Source of the DNA: Prorocentrum cordatum
Taxonomy: Eukaryota; Sar; Dinophyceae; Prorocentrales; Prorocentraceae
NCBI GenBank assembly: GCA_963575745.1
Contig: CAUYUJ010016292.1
Coordinates: 25,001 to 74,550, forward strand
Reading direction: 5' to 3'
DNA length: 49,550 nt
A program made the translations under genes and the position numbers. The notes beneath the pieces were generated by a model. The model was given only the letters and a program-made list of their open reading frames with translations. It ran no database searches and was not told the origin of the DNA. Below are positions 18,018-28,386 of the stretch, one piece after another. Numbering within the stretch: position 1 is the first letter of the stretch; each line of letters begins with the position of its first letter.

Positions 18018-20045
18018 TCCCTGGGGCACGTTTCCCACCTGGGGCACGACTGCCTGGCAACTTCCCGTACGCATGGGTCGGCAAGCAAACGTCATCATAT
18101 GCATCGGTCGGCTTTTTCATTCTAGCGGAACTTCTGCCGGCAGTGAGCTCCATCGAAGAGCATTGCGGTGAGAGGTGGCATACCCTTAAAGTGCGGAGCC
18201 CGAGCGCCACCAATGATTGCCCCTGCACATATATTTATGGATTCTATGGCGCCCCGGGGGGCGACAGAGACACCTGGGGTGCTGTTCTTCGAGCCCGTGC
18301 TATTCCTTCAGCTGCTGATCCACATGCGTGGCACGTATTATTTGGCGACGGCAACGCGCATTGGGCCCGCTTCCTAGACCATGCGCCTGGCTGTAAATGT
18401 GCCCACTGCGCGCAGTCCACTGCGGACAGGGCCGTGCAGGCGATGGCCACCGAGGCTGGGTTGGAGCTACTGAACCCCCGTGTACCTACACACGTGTCAG
18501 GCACAACGGTTGACGTAGTCTTAGCCGCGAGCAATGTGCCCATGCAGGTCCGCGTCTTGGACATGTTCGTAGCGGCCTCGGACCACAAAATGGTATTCGG
18601 CAGTCTCCCGCATAATCTGACCCTTCGATATGACGCAGTTGTCGGCCGGGTGTCATGGGCATCAACGGAAGAATGGGATGCAGCACTTCATACAGTCGCA
18701 CCTCTTTTGGATTTGCTTGCTGACGCAATAGGCCCGCTCCAGTGTGACCCTGTCCTGGCGCCGCCAATGCTGGGGGGGACCTCGTCGAAAAAGGTGAGGC
18801 GCGGCATCTTGGACTGTGCTGCCTGGTGCCGCGACGTCGTGATGGTGGTTGCCGGCCACGCAGCAGGCGCGGTCAAGGTTGCGGCTCCGCGGCAGCGCGC
18901 GCCCAAACGAAGGGCGCCAGGGCCTTCCCCAGATGGTTTTGAAACTTTTGCGGAGTTTAAGCAAGCAGCTGAAGAGGCAACGTGGGCCACACGACGGGCG
19001 ACGTTCCAAAAGTACATCGCGCTCCGAGAGAGTGACCCAGGTCGAGCGGAACGGTTCCTATCCTCTTGGTTCCGGGGGAGCGCGCCTGTCCAAGTAGCAC
19101 TCGACGACCCGACGACGGGCGAGGCCATGTCGCAGGAGCAAATGGTGCAGGCACTCGTGGAAGACTTATTCACCCGCGCGCAGAACTCATTCCCGCAGAA
19201 CGAGTCCGATGCTGCTGCCATGAATCGGGAAATCTGCGAGGTGCGGAGAACAGGCGCCACGCCGGAGGGCACGCCCTCCACATCCACTAACAACGGCCCC
19301 TACACAGCAGAGGAGATCACCAATGCCATCTCCCGTCTGCGGGAGAGCGGGGGTGGTCTCGGCTGCGCCACGGCAGCCCTTAAATCGTCGGTCCTGGCAG
19401 GCAGGAGGGCGACAGCTTGCCTGGCCAACTTGTTCCACCATATGTGCCTCACATCGTCATTGTGGTCACTGCGGAAATATTCGCCCCGACACAAAGCAGG
19501 CCCGCGCATTGTACGTTCTGCAAGCTGCCTCCGGCCCATCAGCATATGCTCGGACTTCGCTCAATTCCTGGACGCACTATGGGTTGAAAGACATTTTCCA
19601 TGTATCCAGGACTACTGCGGTGACAGCCAGGTCGGGGGAATATCTGATCCAATTTCGCTCGTACTGGCCGTGGTCCTCCTTGGAGATGTGCGGTCATATT
19701 TAGGCCTAGCCACTTATCTAGCATTTATTGACCTCAAATGGGGCTTTGATGTCGCAGGCCACAATGGTATGTTGTTGGGCACTTATAGGGCAGGAGTACA
19801 TGGGCGCGCCTGGCTGTGGCTCGACGACGTTATGCAGCAAGACACGCAGGTTCTGGAATTACACGGGCCTCTCTCCACAACATTCGTCCTAGCGTGTGGC
19901 ACGGCACAAGGGCGCCGCTTCTCTGTTCCAGCATTCAACGCCCTCCTCCGGGACCTGCGAGACGAGGTAGAGGCGGCGTGCCCGGGTGGGGCGCGAGCAA
20001 CGCCGCCGGCTTGGGCCCGCGCAGCCATGCTTGAGGCCCACGCCC
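17957..20045 (+). pseudogene. EEP endonuclease plus partial reverse transcriptase
   Basis: Plus-strand LINE-like protein. The endonuclease part shows FGDGNAHW (GD-x-N), SGTTVDVVLAA (the S/T-x-x-D element) and ASDHKMV (SDH). It continues through a linker to a reverse transcriptase with FIDLKWGFDVAGH (motif A, about 19728-19766) and CGTAQGRRFSVPAFNALL (motif B, about 19897-19948). Motif C, thumb and any RNase H are missing: after about 20045 the frame stays open to 20464 but becomes low-complexity and loses similarity. LINE copies are usually cut at the 5' end, so loss of the 3' half suggests a later deletion, a large intron or an insertion. With the frameshift at 18007-18014 the copy is not functional as it stands. 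Confidence 0.65.
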
Positions 20046-21871
20046 GGTCCCCTGCCGAGCTACTTGCCAAGGACGAGGTCGAGCCTAGTCCTCGGGAAGG
20101 GCGGCAAACAGCCGCCCGCCCCGACCTTGCCCGGGGCCCTCGGCCCTCGGCGTCGCTTCCAACCCTATCCTCGTCGACGCATTTCCATTGGGTCCATTTG
20201 GGGCTTGGGTCAGGGGGCGGGGCAGAGGCCTTCAAACTCAGATTCAAACTCATGCTGGGCAGTTCAGTTCAGGGAGGGCCCCCTGAGGCCAGGCCCCTGC
20301 CCCTGCCTCCTGACCTAAGCCCTGCCCCCAGCTTGATATGTTCAGAGATGTTGGGCCCTCGCGCCTTCCAGCCCAGGGCAGCGCGCGTGGATGGAGGGGC
20401 AGTTCTTGTCGAAGCGGTCATAGGGCGACTTGTAATCCTCCACTCTGCCAGTGTACGGTTCTGATTTTGTAGCACAGCCAGCCATCCCGCCCGTATCGAC
20501 GCGGCGCACTGACTGGCCAGGAGAGGTAGTCGCAAGCAATATGCGCGAGCGAGTGCTGCCCGCTCGAGGCAACGAGGCTATCGGGCGTGATGGTGGGGGG
20601 GGAGGGGCGGGGCGATCACCTCTCGTCGATATTGTTATTTGTTTGCCAGGGGGGGCTCCCAGGATAAGCTTTCTCTTCCACTGGCAACAACAACTACCTG
20701 AGTTCCTGAGTTGGCCCGCCCTAAGTAATTCGACCCAGGTGTGGCAAGACATCTAAGCAACCGAGCCCCTGCCACGTGAATCAACAGCGCCAGGTGGAAT
20801 GTTGTCCTTGCCTGGGTCGGAAAAGCACGCGCCACCCTCTGATCGACTCCTTCACTCCTGGGCCCCTCGACTCCTCGACTCGGACTCGACTCGAGATTGC
20901 CCCCCTTGCCCCATTGCATTGCTTGCATTGCTTGACCATTGCTGGCGTTGCTTGACTGCTTGACCACTGCCCTTAACTTAATGATCGTAGTTCGGGTCCG
21001 GGTAGCGTGGGTGCGCATGCGATACGTGCATGGGTGCATTGCATGCCCCTCCCTCTATTCTTACCTAGCAGCTGGAGAGAGCAGGGGATGGCCGCAGCCG
21101 CCCCCCACCAGCGGCGCCATCTTGCCGCGCGGCGACGCCGCCGCACAGAACGGCGAGGCGCCAGCCCGAGCGCCCGAGCGGGGGGGGGAGGGAGGACGAC
21201 GCATTCTGATTGATTGCGTAGGAGCATCATTCATGTAAAGGTCACAGTTTCACTGAATGCGAAAACGAACTGCCAGGACCAGGTCAAAATGGTGGCCTCA
21301 CAGACGCGACAATCTGGAACTATCGAGTCGGTGCCGTTCTGCTCTGGAAGGGAATCCTAATACCCCTGCAAGGAGCTTCGTCCACCTCCTCCCCCCCCTC
21401 CCCGCCCCTTCCCCATCTCCCCCCTCCCCCTCCTCCTGAGGGCTCCTGAGCCCCCTGCAGGCCCAGGCCACTCAACGGGCCCACAATGGTTTCACAGCTC
21501 TGCGTTGGGTCGGTCAATTTTGAGCGCCTTCCAAGTGGTCTCACGTGAGGGGTGAAAAACGCGACCCCCCTCGAAGTGCTCAAAGAGGTCGAAGGAGGAA
21601 GGAGGGCGACGAGGAAGAGGAGGTAAACGTGGGCAAGGATGGCAATGAAAGGTTGAGGATAGTGGTTAGCCAAAGTGCAAGGCCAAGGGTTTGCATGTCA
21701 GGACAGGCGCGAAAAAGTAAATTGCTGACTTGCACCAGTACTCGTACTGCGCAGCGTGCACAGACCGCAGTGCACAGAAGGATGTCAGATTTGGCGCATC
21801 TTACACGCGCGCGATCTGACGCTGTGTCAGCTCGTCGCCCAGTGCCAGTGCAGTAGTGTAGTCTAGCCTAG
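20046..21871. other. Intergenic DNA without supported gene
   Basis: No convincing gene on either strand. Open frames are short and compositionally biased. Visible features are G-runs around 20592-20620 and 21180-21195, a small repeat of TTGCATTGC/TTGCTTGAC between 20915 and 20965, and pyrimidine-rich DNA around 21385-21440. Confidence 0.5.
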
Positions 21872-23428
21872 TTACGACGATGTGCGGCGCCTAAGACGCC
21901 GACCAACTGACGCAATCGAGTCCACGCTCCCCGAGCCATCTGGGCATTGCCCGCCAAGGCCCTCGGGAGCGCCAGTGTCGAAGTCGCGCCCGATCTCGTG
22001 GAACATCATGGCCCACATGATTGCCAACCCGATGACGTGGCAATGCATGGCGTTTCCAGCCTGACTGATGACAGAGCTCCGGGTGCGAAAGCAATGGTCC
22101 AGGTCCAACACGTCGAAGCAGGAGCGTTCACCATACGGCTTTGCATGCCCAACTGGGAACCCTTGGAACCACAGTATCTCTGATGGTGTAAGGGACCTGC
22201 CGTGGTCAGGACTGTAGATGATCGTGGAATTCGATATGATCGTGCACATGTTGTCATGAGAGCTGGCGTGAGCGTGTCTATCCGCGCTCTGCTGCAGCAT
22301 GAATGCCATCCTGGACCCCGGGCGCCCTGGAAACTTGCGAAGGTAAGCGTTCAGATTCTTGATCTCCCACGCAGAAAGCGCCTCGGCATATGGGGATGCA
22401 CGTCGCAGCTGGTCGCACTCGTCTGCTAGCTGATGGTTACAATCGAACTCTGCATCACCGATGTCACGGAGACTGCCTGTGTAGCCATGCATGCTGCTGG
22501 GGCGACCGCGAGCCCACCTCAAGTCATCCGAGACGTCTCCTGCCGGGGCAAGCAACCAATCGCGCCACGTGACGAGACAGGTCCTGAAGCACGCGGTGTA
22601 GAAGTCTGGCCAACTGCAAAATCCAGGAGCTGGCTCGTGAGCAGCGATAAGATAACGCCTATGCACCATGACAATAATCTTCCTCTTGCGACGCACAGGC
22701 CAGCCGAGATCCACTGGGTCCGAGACAACCTGGAATATCAGATAGAACTTGCCAAGAAAGAACTCAGCGATCTCAGTCGGGTAGTGCACCACCTGCTCCA
22801 AAACGATCACGGGCTCCTGGGTGGCAACCCTCTGCGCGTACCATGCCGAACACGCTAGTGCTGTCTTCCCAGATTCGCCTGCGCGAGCACCTTGCGACGA
22901 GAAATCCCAGCAAGGCAGCCCAGCCAAGTGCATCGTTGCAGGCCTGCGTGGGATTGGACAGCAGCACAAGGACTCAGAGCTATGCTTGGCGCACTCCGCC
23001 TCCCAGACGATGGCATTCCCCGTGTCGATGATAGCCTTCATGCTGACACGATCCAGTTTACTCATCCGCAAAGTCCGGGCTACGCGTGGGTTCCAGATCG
23101 AATTGATGTCTTTGAAGAGGCATGTAGGGGGCTCCCTCAATAACAAGAGCTCGCCCAGGCAGCTCTCGTCGTGCTCGAATCCAAACAGATGCTCAACTGA
23201 ATGGCTCTGTCCTGGGAACGACATGCTCAAGTAGCGCAGAATTGATTCCAACGCGTGGTCTGGCCCAGACACTCCTGTAAAGCAAGTGCTGATTGTGAAG
23301 TTGCGTCTGACCCCTCTGGAAAGCTTGCCATTGACTTCATCAGTACCAGTGCCGAGAAATGTTGCCACCGAACTCACGGCATGCTCTACCCACTTGAATG
23401 CGTCGGAGAATGATGTTACAACTGGCAT
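21872..23428 (-). CDS. C5-cytosine DNA methyltransferase-like protein
   Basis: 518 residues from ATG 23428 (MPVVTSFSDAFKWVEH), chosen because a leader-like sequence ends 19 bases upstream; the frame remains open to 23608 without another ATG. Motifs of C5-methyltransferases occur in order: motif I STCFTGVSGPDHALES (about 47-62), motif IV GLPCWDFSSQG with the catalytic Cys after Pro (about 170-180), motif VI as VLEQVV instead of ENV (about 209-214), motif VIII PVRRKRKIIVM (about 244-254), motif IX LTPSEILWFQGFP (about 430) and motif X AGNAMHCHVIGLA (about 475). It would transfer methyl from S-adenosylmethionine to cytosine in DNA. There is no chromatin-reader domain and no intron is evident. 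Asn to Gln in motif VI may weaken activity. Retrotransposon-borne methyltransferases are known from dinoflagellates; no RT is adjacent here. Confidence 0.8.
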   Translation of the reverse strand: MPVVTSFSDAFKWVEHAVSSVATFLGTGTDEVNGKLSRGVRRNFTISTCFTGVSGPDHALESILRYLSMSFPGQSHSVEHLFGFEHDESCLGELLLLREPPTCLFKDINSIWNPRVARTLRMSKLDRVSMKAIIDTGNAIVWEAECAKHSSESLCCCPIPRRPATMHLAGLPCWDFSSQGARAGESGKTALACSAWYAQRVATQEPVIVLEQVVHYPTEIAEFFLGKFYLIFQVVSDPVDLGWPVRRKRKIIVMVHRRYLIAAHEPAPGFCSWPDFYTACFRTCLVTWRDWLLAPAGDVSDDLRWARGRPSSMHGYTGSLRDIGDAEFDCNHQLADECDQLRRASPYAEALSAWEIKNLNAYLRKFPGRPGSRMAFMLQQSADRHAHASSHDNMCTIISNSTIIYSPDHGRSLTPSEILWFQGFPVGHAKPYGERSCFDVLDLDHCFRTRSSVISQAGNAMHCHVIGLAIMWAMMFHEIGRDFDTGAPEGLGGQCPDGSGSVDSIASVGRRLRRRTSS

Positions 23429-23447
23429 TGCGTGGCAGGTGAAACTG

Positions 23448-23469
23448 TTTGAGCCAAAACAGGTAAGGA
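23448..23469 (-). other. Possible spliced-leader relic before methyltransferase
   Basis: In the gene's sense, 17 of 22 positions match the dinoflagellate leader with an uninterrupted TTTTGGCTCAA core. It ends 19 bases upstream of the proposed ATG, where a retained leader would be expected. The 5' half is the diverged part. A chance match is possible. Confidence 0.45.
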
Positions 23470-23609
23470 GACTGACAAAAACACTGCATGCTGAGATTAC
23501 GCATTGCGACTCAGCACTCTCATCGACGCCAGTCGATCGTTCAACCCATCGAAAACAACTGGCAGAGCAACGGGAGCGGTGTTCCCACGCACCGCACAGC
23601 CCCCGCAAG

Positions 23610-24175
23610 ACAAGATCTTGGAGGTGTACATGGTTTCTGACAGCAACTCCTGGGACGGAACATGATGCCTCGTCGCCTATGCTGTCGGACGAGACAACGA
23701 TGCCTAAAGTCTGGTGACCTCATCAATTTGATATATTTAGAGGCAGATCGCGGCATCCAGCTCTGCCCTGCAATCACCGACAACGGATAACAAACGGCCA
23801 CAAAGCTCCTGCCTGCGACGTTGCAAAGCACCTTCGGAATGTTGGCCCAAGCTCTGTTCTACCAAAGAAACTGGGGAGGGTGTTAGGTAGGAGGTGGAGG
23901 CGAGGAACTAACATGTTGTTTTGTGTAGATTCCAAGCCCTGAGAATTCGTCGCGCCCTCAACATGGCGGCTGCCATTTCAGCGCTAAATTGTACTAAGGA
24001 TGTAGTTTAATATTTTCTCGTGTCACAACCGCTCTTCCAGATCACTAGCCTCTCCTAACCGCTACCGACAGGTACGCATATACTCATATCTATTTCCAGC
24101 TTTAACTTGGTGGGTGATACTATGGGAAAAGGATTATGAATGAAGGTTGAAGGTAACATATATCATGGCCGCGCG
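23610..24175. other. Intergenic DNA without supported gene
   Basis: No ORF with protein-like composition and no repeat of note between the methyltransferase and the minisatellite. The region is less GC-rich than its surroundings around 23990-24130. Confidence 0.5.
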
Positions 24176-24179
24176 CCGC

Positions 24180-25410
24180 CCTGTGGAGAGCAGCGCTCTA
24201 CATATGACACCGTGGAGAGCAAGTCTGAACGCCTAGCTTTATGGAGAGCATGTATCCACACCTGCCCCTGTGAAGAGCAGGGTTACACACCTGATCATGT
24301 GGAGAGCAGAGCTCCACACCTGGCTCTGTGGAGAGCAGGGCTCCCACGCATGTCCCTGTGGAGATCAGGGCTTCACACCTGGCCCTGTGGAGACCAGGGC
24401 TCCACACCTGAGCCTGTGGAGAGCAGAGCTCCACACCTGACCCTGTGGAGACCTGGGCTCCGCACCTGGCCCTGTGGAGAGCAGGGCTCCACACCTGGCC
24501 CTGTGGAGAGCCGGGCTCCACACCTGGCCCTGTGGAGAGCAGGGCTCCACACTGGCCCTGTGGAGAGCAGGGCTCCACACCTGGCCATGCGGAGACCAGG
24601 GCTCCACACCTGGCCATGTGGGGATCAGGGCTCCACACCTGGCCCTGTGGAGTCCAGGGCTCCACACCTGGCCCTGTGGAGACCAGGGCTCCACACCTGA
24701 CCCTGTGGAGACCTGGGCTCCACACCTGGCCCTGTGGAGAGCAGGGCACCACACCTGGCCCTGTGGAGACCAGGTCTCCACACCTGGCCCTGTGGAGAGC
24801 AGGGCTCCACACCTGGCCCCGTGGAGAGCAGGGCTCCACACCTGGCCATGTGGAGACCAGGGCTCCACACCTGGACACGTGGAGACCAGGGCTCCACACC
24901 TGGCCCTGTGGAGAGCAGGGCTCCACACCTGGCCCTGTGGAGACCAGGGCTCCACACCTGGCAATGTGAAGACCAGGGCTCCACACCTGGCCCTGTGGAG
25001 AGCAAGTCTCCACACCTGGCCCTGTGGAGAGCAGGGCCCCACGCCTGGCCCTGTGGAGACCAGGGCCCCACACATGGTCATGTGGAGACCAGGGCTCCAC
25101 ACCTGGTCATTCGGAGAGTATGGTTCCACACCTACCCACGCGGAGAGCAGGGCTCCACGCGCGGCCATGTGGAGAGCAGTGCTCATCACAAGGCTATGTG
25201 GAGAGCAGGGCTCCACACCTGGCAATGTGGGTAGCACAGCTCCACGCCTGATGATGTGGAGACCAGGGTTCTACACCTGGTCATGTGGAGAGCAGTGCTC
25301 CAGACCCGGCTGCGTGGAGAGCAGGGCGCCACACCTGGTCCTGCGGAGAGCAGCTCTCCACGAATGACTCCGTGGAGAGCAGGGCTGCGTGCCTGGCCCT
25401 GTGGATGAGT
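24180..25410 (+). repeat. 29-bp minisatellite with hairpin in every unit
   Basis: About 42 head-to-tail copies of a 29-bp unit with consensus pieces CCACACCTGGCCCTGTGGAG and AGCAGGGCT. The unit contains TGTGGAG and its complement CTCCACA separated by AGCAGGG, so each copy can fold into a 7-bp stem with a 7-base loop on either strand. Central copies are almost identical while both edges are degenerate. One copy near 24543 is 28 bp. Because 29 is not a multiple of three, every frame on both strands stays open over long distances; those frames (up to 300 residues) are products of the repeat. There are no unique spacers, so it is not a CRISPR array. Confidence 0.95.
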
Positions 25411-26431
25411 ATGAGTGGGAGGTGCGTGAGGAGGAGGATGATGTTTGGGATAAGGAGGAGGATAAACACAAGGAGGATAACTAGGATGGTACCCCGCTCT
25501 ATGCGCCCACGACCTTCGAATCAGAGCTCCTACGATATCACGCCATTGCTCCAGGTCGCACATGAGCTACACTGAAACTGTTTTTGTGTTCGGCTTAAGT
25601 TATCATGACACAAACAAAACAAGACTAGTATCCTGTGGCAAATCAATTGAAACCATGGTTTGCCATTTACAAGGCCCCTGGCGGGCCGCGCTACCCGCCG
25701 TCGTTTACTCAAGCGCTGCTTCCAAAAAAAGCTGCTAACATATGCGTTGAGGTAAGATGAGCAGAGAACGGTCCAGAACAACGACGGCGACAACGACGAC
25801 GAAGGATGGGACAGAGCCGACCTGTCATGCTTTCAAAGTTGGAGCGAATGTGATATGACATATGAAATGTATGTAGGTTCCCTTCGCAAAACCCTAGATG
25901 ACATCCAAATCGGCACGTTTGCCAATACATGGGCGGCCAGCCTTCGCTATTATCAGTCTTGAATACGATGCTGCATTTTCATTATGCACTGACCCCTGTT
26001 CTCGCAGGCCGCTCTGGTGTGTGATCAAGCAGTCCTCTGTCAAGGCGCACCCCGCGCGCCCCGCGCTCCTGCCTGCGCACAGGATGCCAGGAGCAGTAGC
26101 AGAGGCCAGCCGTGCACGAGAGATTGGCTAAGAATGCGAGCGTATGCCATGATGTAAAAGGATGTAATGATACGTTGGTGCTCACACTTTGTTCACGCTG
26201 GTTTAGCATTCGCCATGATAAACATCAAGGCCAATATCATAATGTTGATACGTGTGCGCATGTAAACACTATCGTGCGTTGGCACGCAATGGGCGTTGAC
26301 GTTTCGCGTCGCATGCTCACGCTCGCCACTTGCGCCGTGTGTTATTATGCTCGTGCCATGGTGTAGGCATGCAGCGTATGTTGCTTCACATATATACATA
26401 TATACGCATTGTAAAACACGCAGTCGCTCGC
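25411..26431. other. Intergenic DNA without supported gene
   Basis: About 1 kb with no protein-like frame longer than about 75 codons. It has GGA-rich sequence at 25420-25480 and an alternating TATA/CATA stretch around 26388-26406, near the 3' end of the next minus-strand ORF. Confidence 0.5.
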
Positions 26432-27613
26432 TTAGAACACAATGGACGCAGAGCACATGTTGCACAGCGCATGCTTCGCAAAAACGCCAGGCCGGTCACA
26501 ATCAACTCTGATTGGATCCCTCTGCGCTTCCGCGCACGCACTGCTGCAATCTCGGTGCCACGTAAGCATGCACAGAGGGCATTTCCTAGGCGGGCCCGTA
26601 GGCCCAGCACGAGCGTCGTTGCACGCTGCGCAAGCATCACTGGATGGCACGTCCGAATCGAAGCCCCCAGCGAGCGCCAGCTCCCACATGGATTTCAAGC
26701 GGGGTATCTCAGGGGACACTGGAATGCGCATGTCTCGGCGGAATTCTGCTGAAACGCCGACTGCCGGGTGGGTGGTCTCGGCATTGGCGATGATGTGAAA
26801 AGGAAACATTGAGGCGGGGGACCACTTAAATTTCCTTGCGTTGTCGAGGAATACAACCTGACCGTTCAGGGTACCCGGGTCCCGCCAGTTGATGAACGCT
26901 ACGGTCTGAGTCTTCTGCCCAGACACGTCTTCAGCCAGATGCATCAGCGACGCCTCTTTCCTAGCCCCGACCTCATCACTCTCGAGTGCCTTCTTCCTAG
27001 CCTCAAGGATCTCCTTCGCTCTCAATGCTGACTCCAACCATTTTGCTGCCGCTGCTGCCACTTGTTCTGGGGGCACGACTGCCGGGGGGGCAGGGCCGCC
27101 GCTGCTGCCAGCGGCGCCGCCGCCACTGCAGCCGCCGCCGACCGGGAAGAGCGCTGCTTCGAGGACCGAATCCGCGGCGACAACGGCGTCGTCGCACTCC
27201 TCCGCTGCCATGGCAGCCACTCGATCCTCGACAGCCTTCTCTAGAGACTCGCCATCGCCATCATCAGCCAGCGCGGCGGCAACTTTCTCAGCATTCGAGA
27301 GGTCCCTCGCCCGCAAGGCGTCATCCAACTCCCGATCTTCCTGATCCAAGAAGTCTGGGATGTCGGGGCTGACTAGACAGCTCTCCTCCTCCTGGAGACG
27401 AATGGCAAGTCTTCTCTCTTCGTCCTCGTCGTCGCTGTCGTCGTCGCCCGCGTCGTTGCCGACGCCCTCCTCCGCCGCGGCCGCCGCTTCCGCCGCTGCG
27501 ATGGCTGCTGGCAGCGCAGGCCCGGGCGGAAGAGGCTCTGGCACCAGCACCTCTGCCGCTGCACCAGCGCGAGGCAATAGCGGCGCCAGCTTCCTCTTCT
27601 TGTGCTTCGGCAA
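26432..27613 (-). CDS. Protein with C-terminal PHD-like zinc cluster
   Basis: About 393 residues on the minus strand ending at 26432. There is no ATG at the beginning: the frame begins near 27613 as LPKHKKRKLAPLLPRAG, preceded by GACAG/GTTAAG, so a splice acceptor is likely and the true start lies in an upstream exon. The first 220 residues are Ala/Glu/Asp-rich with a nuclear-localisation-like KHKKRK. A globular part follows (QTVAFINWRDPGTLNGQVVF). The C-terminal 65 residues carry CAAC, CPLC, HRDC, then H-x-LCNMC, the spacing of a PHD-type double zinc finger that could bind chromatin or other proteins. It may be the last part of the hAT-like gene whose pieces lie at 28387-32746, or a separate gene. 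Confidence 0.55.
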   Translation of the reverse strand: MPKHKKRKLAPLLPRAGAAAEVLVPEPLPPGPALPAAIAAAEAAAAAEEGVGNDAGDDDSDDEDEERRLAIRLQEEESCLVSPDIPDFLDQEDRELDDALRARDLSNAEKVAAALADDGDGESLEKAVEDRVAAMAAEECDDAVVAADSVLEAALFPVGGGCSGGGAAGSSGGPAPPAVVPPEQVAAAAAKWLESALRAKEILEARKKALESDEVGARKEASLMHLAEDVSGQKTQTVAFINWRDPGTLNGQVVFLDNARKFKWSPASMFPFHIIANAETTHPAVGVSAEFRRDMRIPVSPEIPRLKSMWELALAGGFDSDVPSSDACAACNDARAGPTGPPRKCPLCMLTWHRDCSSACAEAQRDPIRVDCDRPGVFAKHALCNMCSASIVF

Positions 27614-27637
27614 CTTAACCTGTCTCTCCCTTCCCGT

Positions 27638-27868
<231 letters not shown>

Positions 27869-28386
27869 AGGGCGCTAGCAACAGCAGCGACGACGAGGAC
27901 GACGCCGACGTCGGCGACAACGAACGCGACGACGACAGTAGACTGATCGATTTCGACTGCGACATCTCTGACGACGGCGGCGTTGACAACGAACAACGAC
28001 GATGTCTTGGTTCGAGGCAAGCATTGCAGCGGTGATTGAGCGCACGAGCGCAAGCGCGCGCGTGCCTGCTCCACGCGCGCACATTTCCCCTGCTAGATGA
28101 AGGCGGATCTCAGGGTCGACCCAACGAAGTGTCAGGCAGGGCTGATATGATACAATCGATCTATACATAGGTTGAACAAACAGACGCGTGTGTCAGGTTT
28201 GGACCTATGGACGCTTTGATAGCATGTCAGAAAAAGGGCCTGTCGGGAAGAACAGACAAACATGCGGTGAAGCAACGCGCAGGAAGGAAGTGGGCCAGAG
28301 AGAAGGAGAGACAGATATGGAAAATTATCGATAAAGAAAGATCAGACATACAGAAAGAGCGAAACATAAGGACAAATTGTCGCATG
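27869..28386. other. Non-coding interval, possible intron
   Basis: No supported coding sequence. It lies between two minus-strand coding-like segments (28387-29232 and 26432-27613) and, with the TC array, may form an intron joining them. Confidence 0.35.

Noticed and set aside
20046-20464. Continuation of the plus-strand RT protein to 20464
   Set aside because: The frame stays open, but the sequence turns Pro/Ala/Ser-rich with no RT motif C or thumb, so similarity ends at about 20045.
24180-25410. CRISPR-like array (repeat length 29 with internal dyad)
   Set aside because: Units abut without unique spacers and the setting is eukaryotic; it is a minisatellite.
24140-25460. Long open frames of up to 300 residues on both strands with regular peptide repeats
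   Set aside because: They follow directly from the 29-bp repeat, which cycles through all three frames every 87 bases and has no stop codon in either strand. No independent sign of coding.
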